Below are positions 21,914-33,744 of a stretch of DNA of 64,000 nt, in pieces. Each line of letters starts with the position of its first letter. The stretch's first letter is position 1. Source of the stretch: Branchiostoma belcheri (lineage: Eukaryota; Chordata; Leptocardii; Amphioxiformes; Branchiostomatidae); the NCBI RefSeq assembly GCF_001625305.1, contig NW_017804675.1, positions 574,027 to 638,026 on the forward strand, written 5' to 3'. The translations under genes were made by a program, and so were the position numbers. A model generated the notes under the pieces. It did not search any database. It was not told where the DNA came from and saw only the letters and a list, made by a program, of their open reading frames with translations.

Positions 21914-23704
21914 TCAGACAACAGTAGCATTTACTTCACACACATAATGTTGTATGTTGGAGCACTCAGTATCATACCACTTATAGGCCTCAAAACCTTC
22001 CCACCAAGCACAATCAAAGTCAGCAGTGATATTGGAGGGTTGCCCAAATCCCCAGTCAGACCAGCCTGCAAGCGGCGTCCCGTCCTCCCACACCCAGACT
22101 CCCTCCTGTACCTGGTCGGTCAGACCAAACCAGACCATGGAGAAAGGGGGGTACCTATTGTGGATTTGACTGACCAGGAAGTCGTTTGTTGCCTGGTCTT
22201 TAGGCATGGCCAGGAATCCGCCAACATCCTGGCAGGCAGACCTGGCATCAGTGAAGTTACTTAAATCAGTGGAGAAGTTGAAACACCTGTTCAGGAATTC
22301 TTCATACACGTAGCTGCTGGGGCAGGGTGTGGGCAGCTCTTCAGGTGAAATGGTTGGACCAGGTGTTGAGATAGGAACTGGTGTGGTACCTGGACCAGTG
22401 GTGGTGCCTGGACCAGTGGTGGTGGCAGGACCAGTGGTGGTGCCTGGACCAGTGGTGGTGCCAGGACCAGTGGTGGTGCCAGGACCAGTGGTGGTGGCTG
22501 GACCAGTGGTGGTGCCAGGACCAGTGGTGGTGCCAGGACCAGTGGTGGTGCCAGGACCAGTGGTGGTGCCTGGACCAGTGGTGGTGCCAGGACCAGTGGT
22601 GGTGCCAGGACCAGTGGTGGTGCCAGGAATAGGTGTCATGATGTTCTGCCAAGTAGCAAGTCCGCGGGCCAATTCTTCAACATTGAGAATAATCTAGTAA
22701 AGGAAATAATGTACCATAGTAGTCAGGGCTTGAATTTTTAATAAATATTAGGAAAACTGTTTGAAGTACAATGTATGTAATCTATCTTGATTCTTGAAAC
22801 ATGCAAGGCACAGTCCAGGGACGAAGGAAAAGGGCTAGGCAACAGAAAAGAAGGGAGGATGATAGACCGATCCTGAAGCCGGGCACCCCACAACCCTCTA
22901 TGGCCGGCTAACTTTACTGGCCAGCTACATTCCTTTTACGATGATTTTTTCTACCATCTATCCAGCCTGCAAAGTAATACATACCGACTAATGTACGGTA
23001 TGCTCGGAAGAAAGAGAATGCATGCGTGCGTGTGTGTATGTGTGTGAGACGTTCGCACGTCTCTGTGTACGAGTGTGTGCGTGTTCGTGTGTGAGAGAGT
23101 GCGTGTGCGCGAAAGTGTGAGTGCGTGAGTCGAGTTCTCTGTATGTTATTTGTCTTTGTGTGTGTGTGGTGTGGTGTGTGTGTGTGTGCGCGCGCGCGTG
23201 TGTGTGTGTATGTGTGTGTGTGGTGTGGTGTGTGGTGTGTGTGCGGTGTATGTGTGTGTGCGGTGTATGTGTGTGTGCATGTGTGTGATGTGTGTGTGTG
23301 TGTGGTGTGTGTGTTTGTGGATTTCGGAACATAAGGACTGCAGAACATCGAGATTTTGGAACATAGGGATTTTGGGAATATACAGAATTCGGAATATAAG
23401 GATTTCGGAACATATATTAGGCATTACATTTGAGTGAAAAAACGGCTGCCAGATATAAACAGTCAAAATTTACTGAGAAGAGATAGATCAGATGAGAAGA
23501 ACAACTATAGTACAAGAATCTTCCAATCAAAGCTGTATCATTATGGAGAAAAATGTGTGTTTCAGAGTGTAAACTCACCTTACTGGCATCTTTCCTGGCC
23601 CCTCCTAGTGTGCCAATGTTAATGTTGATGTTGATGACTAACCCAGACCCTGAAGCCTGCGGCATCAGAACAGCCAGGACGACAATCACCATCTCCACTC
23701 CCAT
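21914..23704 (-). CDS. Secreted C-type lectin with mucin-like Thr-Gly-Pro stalk (lectin 4)
   Basis: Two exons, 23579-23704 and 21914-22693, join in phase to 301 residues. Residues 1-20 are a signal peptide, then an Ile/Asn/Gly segment like that of the other lectins. In place of the coiled coil there are about 14 repeats of GTTTGP/ATTTGP (about residues 63-147), a likely O-glycosylated stalk. The C-terminal lectin domain has the usual cysteines, WFGLTD, WVWEDG and HYVCE. QPSN stands at the EPN/QPD position and WYD at WND. Several NxS/T sequons are present. The gene is head-to-head with the lectin at 27883 and about 1.2 kb upstream of TTI1 copy A, on the same strand. The second-exon start was set by the TACTAG acceptor and phase. 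Confidence 0.88.
22382..22632. repeat. 18-bp coding minisatellite in lectin 4
   Basis: About 14 copies of GGACCAGTGGTGGTGCCT, with few variants, encode the (GTTTGP)n stalk on the minus strand. Such arrays change length readily, so stalk length is probably polymorphic. Confidence 0.95.
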
Positions 23705-24470
23705 GGTTGCACTGCAAAATGATGTAAAAAAAACGTCTTTCCTGACTGAAGCATTTACAAAACTGTCTACAGTCTTGTTGATGTTAACAACGCAGAGCCA
23801 ATTATGTCTCCAACCATCTGAAACTCAGAACTGTCAGCTCTAACAGATTGGAGTTCTTTGTACAGCTACATTGTGTATAAAACATCTTTCCTGACTGAAG
23901 CATTTACAAAACTGTCTACACGTTGATGATACCAACGCAGAGCCAATTTACCCATCAAACCATCTGAAACTCAAGACTCACAGCATTGTCTTACAGATGG
24001 AGCTCTTTGTACATCTATATAGAGGTGAGGGAATGCAGAAGGTCTACAACCTGTTTTTAAAACCTTTAACTCAACACTGCTGGTATTGCATGTGGTCCTG
24101 CCAAGTATCTGTTTGATTGTTCGCTTAGCCAACAAGTCATCATTAACAGCTTTTCTTAGTACCTACTTACTTACTGATGAGTTTCCATGATATTTTGTGG
24201 AGGGTGCATATTATTGGTCTTTGCCAATGGGGGAAATTCAAGACGACTCTGTGTGCAGTTACCGACTGATCATTGTTTGTTGCTAGTCAAGAGGGTCAAG
24301 GATAAGAGGTAGGTCAAGGATTTTGTACAAAGGGCTACCAGAAGATGGTAAATGTGCTGTTCAGGACATTATCAATGAAATGTACCATGAAGGTTAGTAA
24401 TACACTGATTATTGTAACATCGACATGTGTAGTATTGAACTTAATAATTAAAGGGAAATATGCATAAAAT
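22880..24470. repeat. Direct repeat, copy 1 (contains lectin 4 exon 1)
   Basis: Segments 22890-23200 and 23870-24470 recur almost unchanged at 25150-25490 and 25630-26225. Copy 1 also holds the lectin 4 signal-peptide exon (23579-23704) and its flank, which are absent from copy 2. TG-rich microsatellite fills 23000-23330. Confidence 0.88.
23774..23804 (-). promoter_or_regulatory. Lectin 4 upstream conserved block (TATA not preserved)
   Basis: The minus strand reads TTGGCTCTGCGTTGTTAACA followed by TCAACAAG, matching the block before the other lectin promoters. The downstream TATAAAA of the other genes is replaced by ACTGTAGACAG. Confidence 0.55.
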
Positions 24471-25149
24471 CAATGGAAATTTGGGAAAGATAAAAAAAAA
24501 GAAATAATATTACAATATTTGTAGATAATTATCAATTCTTTGCCAATGGCTTTTACACTAGTATAACAATTTGTATGAAGCATATGTTTAGCATATTGTA
24601 AATTAATCTATAAATGGAATCTTACTGATAATCATCAAGCTTTAAAAAATAAAGAACTCTTATTTCAAAACTTGATAGTACTGTTTCTGCTCATAACATG
24701 TATGATACAGTATGCAGTGCAACAATCAACAACAAATTGTGTGAACATTGATGGATGATTATACTCACAGATATAAATTAGCTTGCAAGTGCCATACATG
24801 TATACTCCTCAATAATAAAAATACAGGCTGTTAATTTGGTAATTTTCCAGGGGGTACATTTATTCTGGGGGGTATATTTATTAGATTTTGAAGATTTGTA
24901 GGGGGTAGGGGTGCTTATACTAGTATTCAGGGGGGGGTATGTTTACTAGTAATCGGGACCAGTAATTGCAAGTGACAGTCATATAGATTTAAATATACAC
25001 AGTGAGAACACATTTTTGGAGCATAGATGTTGCTTACGTGTCCATTTTAAAATTTTCTGGAGGGGGGGTGTACTTCTAGAGCCTCAGGGTACTTTTATTA
25101 GATTTCGAAGATCTGTCCGAGGGCACTTTTATTCCCGTGCAGACAAACT

Positions 25150-25424
25150 GGGCCCTCTATGGCCGGCTAACTTTACTGGCCAGCTACATTCCTTTTACGA
25201 TGATTTTTTCTACCATCTATCCAGCCTGCAAAGTAATACATCCCGACTAATGTACGGTATGCTCGGAAGAAAGAGAATGCATGCGTGCGCGTGTGTATGT
25301 GTGAGACGTTCGCACGTCTCTGTGTATGAGTGTGTGCGTGTTCGTGTATGAGAGAGAATGTGTGTGCGCGCAAGTGTGAGTGCGTGAGTCGGGGTCTCTG
25401 TATGTTATTTGTCTTTGTGTGCGT

Positions 25425-25456
<32 letters not shown>

Positions 25457-26225
25457 CTTTGCGTGGTGTGTGTGTGAGTGTGTGTGTGTCCTTTGCCTAC
25501 CCAACACCTACCCACATACCAAATATCATTACAATCCATCCAAAGGTTCAAAAGTTATGCTGGCTACAAATGTGCGGAAACACAGGTAACCTTGCGTTAC
25601 TTGCAATCTGTCCAGCAAAGTATTATTTTGTACAGCTATACATGTGTATAAAACATCTTTCCTGACTGAAGCATTTACAAAACTGTCTACACGTTGATGA
25701 TACCAACCCAGAGCCAATTTACCCATCAAACCATCTGAAACTCAAGACTCACAGCATTGTCTAACAGATAGGAGCTCTTTGTACATCTATATAGAGGTGA
25801 GGGAATGCAGAAGGTCTACAACCTGTTTTTAAAACCTTTAACTCAACACTGCTGGTACTGCATGTGGTCCTGCCAAGTATCTGTTTGATTGTTCGCTTAG
25901 CCAACAAGTCATCATTAACAGCTTTTCTTAGTACCTACTTACTTACTGATGAGTTTCCATGATATTTTGTGGAGGGTGCATATTATTGGTCTTTGCCAAT
26001 GGGGGAAATTCAAGACGACTGTGTGCAGTTACCGACTGATCATTGTTTGTTGCTAGTCGAGAGGGTCAAGGATAAGAGGCAGGTCAAGGATTTTGTACAA
26101 AGGGCTACCAGAAGATGGTAAATGCTGTTCAGGACATTATCAATGAAATGTACCATGAAGGTTAGTAATACACTGATTATTGTAACATCGACATGTGTAG
26201 TATTGAACTTAATACCTTCTCTGAG
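25150..26225. repeat. Direct repeat, copy 2 (lectin exon 1 missing)
   Basis: It begins with the shared GGCCGGCTAACTTTACTGGCC, continues through a TG-rich tract (25270-25492) and the lectin 5' flank (25630-26225). The sequence between them, about 130 bp, is unrelated to lectin 4 exon 1. The copy therefore carries lectin upstream DNA without a start codon. Confidence 0.88.
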
Positions 26226-26430
26226 TAGAATTTCTTGTAACAGTTATTTTTTTCCAGTACTATAGTAAACCACCTCCAGGCAAAAGCACATGAGTTGAAA
26301 GACCAGTAAATAAAAGCAGAGTACAACACACACGATTTGTTTGTACATGTACCCCCTGGATTTACCTGTGACATACAAACTACTACAGTGTGCTGTCACA
26401 CATGTATTTCAAACAGGGCTCTCTTAAGGC

Positions 26431-26960
26431 CTACTGCTGGGCGTCCAGTGAGTTCATACAGATCACAAACAGCAGTGGCAACAAAATTCCACCTTGAGGA
26501 ACATCCGCCAGGACGTTATGTGGCTTCGACAAACAGGTACCCCATTTCACCCTCTGGGTTCTGTTTCCCAAGTAGCTGCTGATTGTGTTCCATAGGGACC
26601 TTCTAATACCCATGTCCGCCAAGGTTTGCAAAAGTTGGCCATGGTTAATGGTGTCGAAAGCACAACTGAAATCCATAAATACTGCCTGCACGTCCAACTT
26701 AGATTTAGAGTTAAGTGCCTCGTGCCACTGTTGTAAAATATGAATCAGTGCTGTGACTGTCGATCGGTTTCCCATAAAACCATGTTGAGATGCGCCCAGA
26801 CTCTTTACAGTGTCCAGAAATCATGCATCCCGCAGAAGACCTTCGAACACTTTACTCACACAGCTTACCAAGGAGATTTGAAGGTACTCAGTGGGAAAAC
26901 GTGGCCTTGACTTTTTGGGGACAGCTCTGACTAGTGCCACTTGTGCCAGTGTTATAGTTA
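26431..26960 (-). mobile_element. LINE fragment: reverse transcriptase palm domain
   Basis: The minus-strand frame contains FMDFSCAFDTINHGQLLQ, SYLGNRTQRV and VPQGGILLPLLFVI, which are reverse transcriptase motifs of non-LTR elements. The catalytic YxDD box lies beyond the frame end and is not present. Upstream remnants (ASQHGFMGNRST) extend to about 26900 with a stop. It is a dead fragment distinct from the LINE at 6200. Confidence 0.85.
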
Positions 26961-27229
26961 CATTTGGAAGAACAGAAAACTAGTAAGTACTTACTACCTG
27001 TAGTAAAAAAAATAAGTAGGCTGGAAAAAATGGTTGTCAGATTTCCAATAGCTAAACAGTTCCAGCAGACCATTATTATTTGCAAGGAACATGTACTAGG
27101 CATATCATATTTTGTGAATCAAGACTCCTATTCCAAAGTACATGTAATAAGTTTGAAATAAAATTGATATCTCCAACAGCATTAGATATTACCTAACAGT
27201 TTAACTTGAGGTTTAGATGGCCGTTTATA

Positions 27230-27760
27230 CAGACCCTCCTCTTAGGTGTAGTGGCCTTGACCTTTTGAACTCACAGCAACAAACTGTACTGTGTAGAGTC
27301 AATAAGATCTAGAGTCGTCTTGAATTTCTCCCATTGGCAAAGACCGATATGCACCCTCCACAAAATGTCAGGGAGACCCATTTACATAATTTACATAATT
27401 TGTACAAAGATTACATAAGTAAAGCTGTTAATGATCACTTGGCTTAGCGAACAATCGTTTCTTGCAATAAACATGCAATACCAGCAGTGTTGAGTTAATG
27501 GTTTTAAAAACAGGTTGTAGACCTTCTGCATTCCCTCACCTCTATATAGATGTACAAAGAGCTCCATCTGTAAGACAATACTGTCAGTCTTGAGTTTCAG
27601 ATGGTTTGATGGGTAAATTGGCTGTGCGTTGGTATCATCAACGTGTAGACAGTTTTGTAAATGCTGCAGTCAGGAAAGATGTTTTATACACATGTAGCTG
27701 AACAAAGAACTCCAATCTGTTAGAACTGTCAGTTCTGAGTTTCAGATGGTTTGATGACAT
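27230..27760. repeat. Lectin 5' flanking block, inverted relative to 23870-24290
   Basis: Bases 27520-27700 match 23876-24060 and 25633-25810 in reverse orientation (shared CACCTCTATATAGATGTACA and GTAGACAGTTTTGTAAATGC). The stretch near 27330 matches 24230-24250. The two divergent lectins are thus flanked by inverted copies of one promoter region. Confidence 0.8.
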
Positions 27761-27761
27761 A

Positions 27762-27805
27762 ATTAGCCCTGTGCTGGTAACATCAACAAGGCTCAGGTAT
27801 AAAAA
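27762..27805 (+). promoter_or_regulatory. Lectin 3 core promoter: conserved block plus TATA box
   Basis: GCTGGTAACATCAACAAGG is followed by TATAAAAA at 27798-27805, about 78 bp before the ATG. It matches the layout of lectins 1 and 2. Confidence 0.75.
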
Positions 27806-27882
27806 GGTGCTCTTCACTTGTGACTCGTCAGTACCGTAGTCGGGAGAGTTGTTTCCAGATCTTTGCACACCGACAACCAACC

Positions 27883-30825
27883 ATGATGCTGAAAGCAGTG
27901 CTTGTGATGCTGGCTGTCCTGATGCCCCTGCTGCAGGCTTCAGGCCAAATTGTCAACATCAACCTCAACACTGGGGGCAACACAGGAGGGAGTGGCACAG
28001 CAGACAAGAGTCAGGTAGGAGCAGCAGTGTCTAGTATTCACACAAACTTACCACATCGTACATTTCTGTCCTTGTCATTAAGGGTACTATAAAGTTATGC
28101 CAGGCACAATTCAGCCCTCCGCGGCTACCAGGAGGCATGTATATCTTGTGTTAAGACCCAATAAACCAGTCTACTACCCTGTAGCCGAGGGGCGGGGGGG
28201 GGGGGGAGATGTTCGGAAGAACACCCACTCCCCAAGGTTTAAAGGTCCACTTTTTGGTCCACTTTCTACCTAAAGTACTGAAGATGCTCGCAGCATTTGA
28301 CATTAAAACATCATGGAAACCATTTATGTCATGTTTTTGTGAGCCTCTTCAAGGAGACCACCTGTCCAAGGTGACCACTTTTCATCGGTCCCCTGGTTGG
28401 CCGGCTTGGACAGGATTGAAAACCTTCATCTTTATTCTAGGTTGCTGACAACCTTGCTGCGCTGCTGAAGCAAACTGAGGGACTATTCCAAGACACCAGC
28501 CTGCTGGAACCACAGCTACTGGACATGTCAGATGCTGGACAGGTTAGTTATATTTCAGTCCATACCATGGTATGGATGAAATATATTGTGTTCTCTGATG
28601 TTTCTTCTCCTTCTTCTCCTCCTCCTCCTCCTGCCACACAGTCAGAGGGATTCAACTCCGCCATCATTCAGCCAAATGACTTGAAATTTGGCATGGAGGT
28701 AGAGTGGGCCAATACCCCCAGGCGTTTTTTTCGTTTTTTTTATACATGCCTTTAAAAAATTTTTATGAAGGTTTTTTGGGGCATTTTTCGCCAAAAAATG
28801 GATTTTTGGATCCTGAGCCCTGGTTTTACAACCAAATGATCTGAAATTCGGTATAAGGGTACCTTGAACATGTGTCTACAGAACAACAGTCACATATTTG
28901 GCATACACCACTTCCAAATGACTCATTTGGGGGACTTTAATGGCTATTGTCAGCAAAAAAGGGCCAAAAGTGCTATACCCGTTCCATGTTCTATCTAAAG
29001 AATGGCACGTTCTATCTGCCGTTGGCCATGGAACAGGTGTTCCATTGCGGGTTACCTGAGGTCACATTGCACGTAAGTAGTACGTAATGACCCACACATT
29101 CAATTTTATGTGCCTAAGACCTTCAAAATGTATCAAATCTCATCATTGTTAGTATTTACATACCTGTAAGAAGATTAGTAAAGCTTTCGAGATTCAATGT
29201 GCTTGTTGTTGCATCTTTGTTCTCAATTACATGGCTACTATATAATTCATTTATTTGAGAATCTTTGCCAGTTTTACACTGGGGTAAGTTTGGAATAGTC
29301 CACTTTTGCGTGGGAGGGAGATGGACTGAAATATGCTGTATTTGCTCCCAAGCAAATGTCGGCCTCTCTAGTTCATTAGTTTCCTCCCAGTCTATGATGT
29401 TTATTATATACAGATGTTTTAAATTTGTCTTTCCATCACTATTAGTAGTTCCTCCATGTCAGGGGAGGGTAATTTATTTATTATGAATTTTGCATATAAT
29501 TAAAAGTGCATATAATGAACAGATACAGAAAATGGTGTGTTACATCGAAAGGCGGTTATACCGGCTGTACAAATACAGAAGCTGGTGTGTTACACCGAAG
29601 GGCGGTTATACCGGCTATACAGATACGGAAACTGGTGTGTTACGCCGAAGGGCGGTTATACCGGCTATACAGATACAGAAGCTGGTGTATTACGCCGAAG
29701 GGCGGTTATACCGGCTATACAGATACAGAAGCTGGTGTGTTACGCCGAAGGGCGGTTATACCGGCTATACAGATACAGAAGCTGGTGTCACTGTTACACT
29801 GAAGGGTGGTTATAGCGGCTATACAGGTACAGATACAAAACATTGAGTAGTATAGCATGAAACATTTGGGTTAGCCCAACATTGCCTTGTGTTGGAAACT
29901 AAAAATTACTTGCTGTGGCCTAATAGTTACATGTATGTACATTAATTTTGTAATACTATACGTAAGGGCTGGAATTCAACTAAAAATTAGTCATTAATAA
30001 ATAAAAATACTACTTCAGGTTTCAGTAGTTTTAATAATCTATGTTCCTTTACATCAATTCCAGAACATGGTCATCACTCTGTTGCTGGAACAGAACAAGC
30101 AGATGCAGGGGCAGATTAGGGAGTTGCGAGACAAGGATGTGGCTGACTTGAAGAACCAGGTCAAGAATCTCGCATTGGATCTCTGCCACAACAAAATGAG
30201 TGAGTAACATACATACTACACTGTATTTCATAATAGCATACCATCCTTAGCACCATTTGTACACCATTTTGATTACTGTTATCTTCATCACGAGAGCCAT
30301 GTTTTTGATAGCACAAGTCTCAAAGTCTGTCAACCATAACTTACAAGAAGGCTTAGATATAAAATGGACTACGTATCTTATTCTGCAGCCTGCTGTAACC
30401 AGACCCTAGCAGGCTGTCCCAGTGGCTATGAACTGTACTGTGAGAAGCCCGACATGTGCTACAAGATCTCTACCGACGTGAAAAACTACACCGACGCCAA
30501 GTCTGACTGCCAGGCTGACGGTGGGCACCTGGCTATGCCTAAAGACCAGGCAACAAACGACTTCCTGGGCAAACAGGTCATAGCCAGAAAGTACTACTTT
30601 GCCTGGATCGGTCTGACAGACGAGGTGACAGAGGGAACCTGGATGTGGGAGGACGGGACAAAACTCGGCACAGGCTGGAACAACTGGGGACACAGGTACC
30701 CTCACCCTAATGATCGTGTTAGGAACTGTGCGATACTTTATCACAGTGATGAGTGGATTGATATTGAATGCAGTAGTCCTATGTACATGTATTACATCTG
30801 TGAAGTGAAGGCCACTGCCCCCTAG
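27883..30825 (+). CDS. Secreted C-type lectin with coiled-coil stalk (lectin 3)
   Basis: Exons 27883-28014, 28441-28542, 30064-30199 and 30389-30825 join in phase to 268 residues. The signal peptide ([19 protein letters not shown]), Asn/Gly segment, helical linker and Gln/Lys-rich coiled coil match lectins 1 and 2. The lectin domain has WIGL, WMWEDG and YICE; PHPND stands at the EPN/QPD site and WID at WND. Two ATG codons lie in tandem at 27883 and 27886. Its position next to TTI1 copy B exon 9 matches lectin 2 next to copy A exon 9. Intron 2 (28543-30063) holds a 50-bp minisatellite and dispersed repeats. A Harbinger element lies just downstream. Confidence 0.9.
29515..29830. repeat. 50-bp minisatellite in lectin 3 intron 2
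   Basis: About six units recur at an exact 50-bp period with the core GAAGGGCGGTTATACCGGCT. Open frames across it are by-products of the repeat. Confidence 0.93.
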
Positions 30826-30966
30826 CCAGTATTCGTTCACTGGATGTGAGTACAGGGATTGAGGTTGATAAAATTGCTGAATGTGTTGCTTGCTTGTGTG
30901 GCAGAATTGTAGCAGTCTAAGTAAGTGGCTAGTGTGACAGGATTGTAGCAGGCTACTAGTAAGTAA

Positions 30967-31785
30967 GGCCCGATTCACACGATGAAAAATAAAAGTGTTG
31001 GGCGTCGTTCGACGCGCGCGCGCACCAAGTCGCCTACGACACTTTCCCGTTTACACACAGGGACCGCAGCTCCCGCTTTGCGCCGCAGCTGTGGCGGGCT
31101 GTGGCGGTCTGCGTCGAGCTGTGTCACATGTGGTGAACTCTGACCTGCCGCTACGACTGTTCGAATCCCTGATTCTCCGGTACGAGTACTTGAGGTCTCT
31201 TATCTTCTTCTGGACTTGTTTGGAGGTCCTATTGTATCCCTCCTGCTTCATGCCCTCGGCAATGTCTCAGTAGGCCTCCTTCTTTCTGAAAGTTTCCATT
31301 TTGCTCTGAATTCTGTCACAGTTCCCCAGCCCGATCAAACAGCGCGTTTCAGCGCTGGTCCAGTTAGATCTGTTGACTTCTGCCATGCTCATCAAACAAG
31401 CAGTAATGCTTAGCAAACAATCCGTACAAAATAATCCGAAGAAACAACTAACAACAAGTAGAAATTGATACAGAAGTGGAATGAATAGATACAAACAGAG
31501 GAGCGTGGCGTGGGTTTCAGGCTAGCGCGGGAATGAAGAAATTTGACCTTCTGTGATGCGGAAATGGGCTGCGCGAGCTGCGCGCGACGCAGGTCTGTTT
31601 ACATGATGTTTTTCCTCGCCGCAGATATCCCGCTGTGTGCCGCGACGCACTTGTGGCACCTCCTGAAGGTGCCACAGAAAAAACGACACAAGGCGCCGCG
31701 CGGCGGTGGCGGGCCTGTTTATACGATTGAAAAATGTGTCGAATGACGCCCGACACATAAAAACGACGCACGTGTGAATCGGGCC
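30967..31785 (-). mobile_element. PIF/Harbinger element with decayed Myb/SANT-like gene
   Basis: The 14-bp terminal inverted repeats GGCCCGATTCACAC are perfect, and TAA flanks both sides (30964-30966, 31786-31788), the Harbinger target duplication. On the minus strand a Myb/SANT-like (trihelix) DNA-binding domain runs from about 31390 to 31095, with NWTSAETRCLI, RKKEAY and GYNRTSKQVQKKIRDLKY. An in-frame TGA after RKKEAY interrupts it. No DDE transposase is present, so the 819-bp copy is non-autonomous. Block A has no element at the matching site. Confidence 0.9.
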
Positions 31786-32350
31786 TAAGTGGCTAGTGTG
31801 GCAGTTGCTTGCTTGTGTGGCAGTTGAACTGTACTGCCCTGATATCATGTCATGTATTTGGTGACAGAAACAGAAGCGAAAATCACTACTGTTACAGTGA
31901 CTAAATGTAAATTCCCACAGAAAATGTGCATGTTCAGATGTTTGAAAGGATGGTAAGAAAATGATGGTGATATTGCATACATGTATGTACAGGTGTATCA
32001 GCATACCTTTGCTGGTAGGGGTAAATGTTGCACAATAATGATCTAATGAGAAGTTAAACATTTGAATGAAAAGTTCTTGAGATTGTTTATCTGATATACA
32101 TGACATACAGATTTGTGCTAAATGTATGTCAACATTGCGTGACTGTGTAAAGTGTGAAGTGAAGTGATGTGAAGTCATTGTTGTATACACAACAATGCTA
32201 CACTGTTTTAAGTTGGCCTGATTAAAAGTTTTCTTTCTCATATTCGAAGTGTGTGATCTCATTTGAAGCATTATAAAATACTCAAGCAAGTCATTTGCAG
32301 CAAGAAACACAGGCACCTGGTACCAGTGCTGAAGGTGCAGCAGAGTCCCT

Positions 32351-32487
32351 ACATTCATTCGTTCGTTCGTTCTTTCGTTCATTCATTCATTCATTCATTC
32401 ATTCATTCATTCATTCATTCATTCATTCATTCATTCATTCATTCATTCATTCATTCATTCATTCATTCATTCATTCATTCATTCATT
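32351..32487. repeat. (ATTC)n microsatellite, block B
   Basis: ATTC units begin with a few GTTC variants. It is the positional counterpart of 13361-13496. Confidence 0.97.
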
Positions 32488-32519
32488 CCCCCTATGTTAA
32501 CATCTGTAACATCCACCAA

Positions 32520-33066
<547 letters not shown>

Positions 33067-33744
33067 CCCACCTGCCCCGGCTGTCCGTTCCCCCACTATG
33101 TTCACATCGGTAACGTCCAGCTCCAGGACTTGCACCAGGGCCAGCGACAGTCTCCTCAGGTGAGGTGCGGAGTTCAGCAGTGATGTCATCCTCGGGCCCA
33201 GCAGTCTCAGGTAACCATGGGTCAGGGTCAAGGTCGACAGCTTCTTACCATCATCTGGGGAAGGAAATATCAAGTTACGCTACCTGGACACACAGACACA
33301 CAAACACACAGCTCAGCCACCAAAAACAGTACTTCCATGTCCAGAAGTAACGGTAGTATAGCAAGCAGTCCCTCCAGCTCTGACCTGCAAATTGCTACAT
33401 AATTTAACCGAACACCACAGGGTGTCTGCTACAGCACCAGTTACCATGGTGACAGACATCTGGTCCATGCCATTGACCTTACATGTATTTGTTTGGAGGA
33501 GAAGAAAAATAAATGAACAAAAGCAACTCCTGCTAACTAAATGTTAAGAAAAACTATTATTTGTTTAAAGAAGAAAAAATATCAAAAACATATAGGTATA
33601 AAAGATAAAACAATAAAATCACAAATCCTCACCAGCTGTCCTCATCAGCCTGGGCAGAGACGTGGCGAGAGAGTGGAGATTCTCCTCCAGTATCTCCACC
33701 AGTGGTCGGGAGCCCAGGTGGGCCTCGGAGTACCTGCCCAGCAC

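Noticed and set aside
22329-22697. Plus-strand frames with Val-Pro-Gly-Pro or Trp-Cys-Gln-Asp repeats
   Set aside because: Antisense of the lectin 4 mucin-like minisatellite.
22914-23466. Frames rich in His-Thr and Cys-Val
   Set aside because: Translation of the TG/CA microsatellite.
29515-29830. 50-bp repeats considered as a coding repeat protein
   Set aside because: All three frames are open because of the repeat composition, and it lies in a lectin intron.
31522-32382. 286-residue minus-strand frame
   Set aside because: It crosses a Harbinger end and the lectin 3' flank, has no recognisable domain and low-complexity ends.
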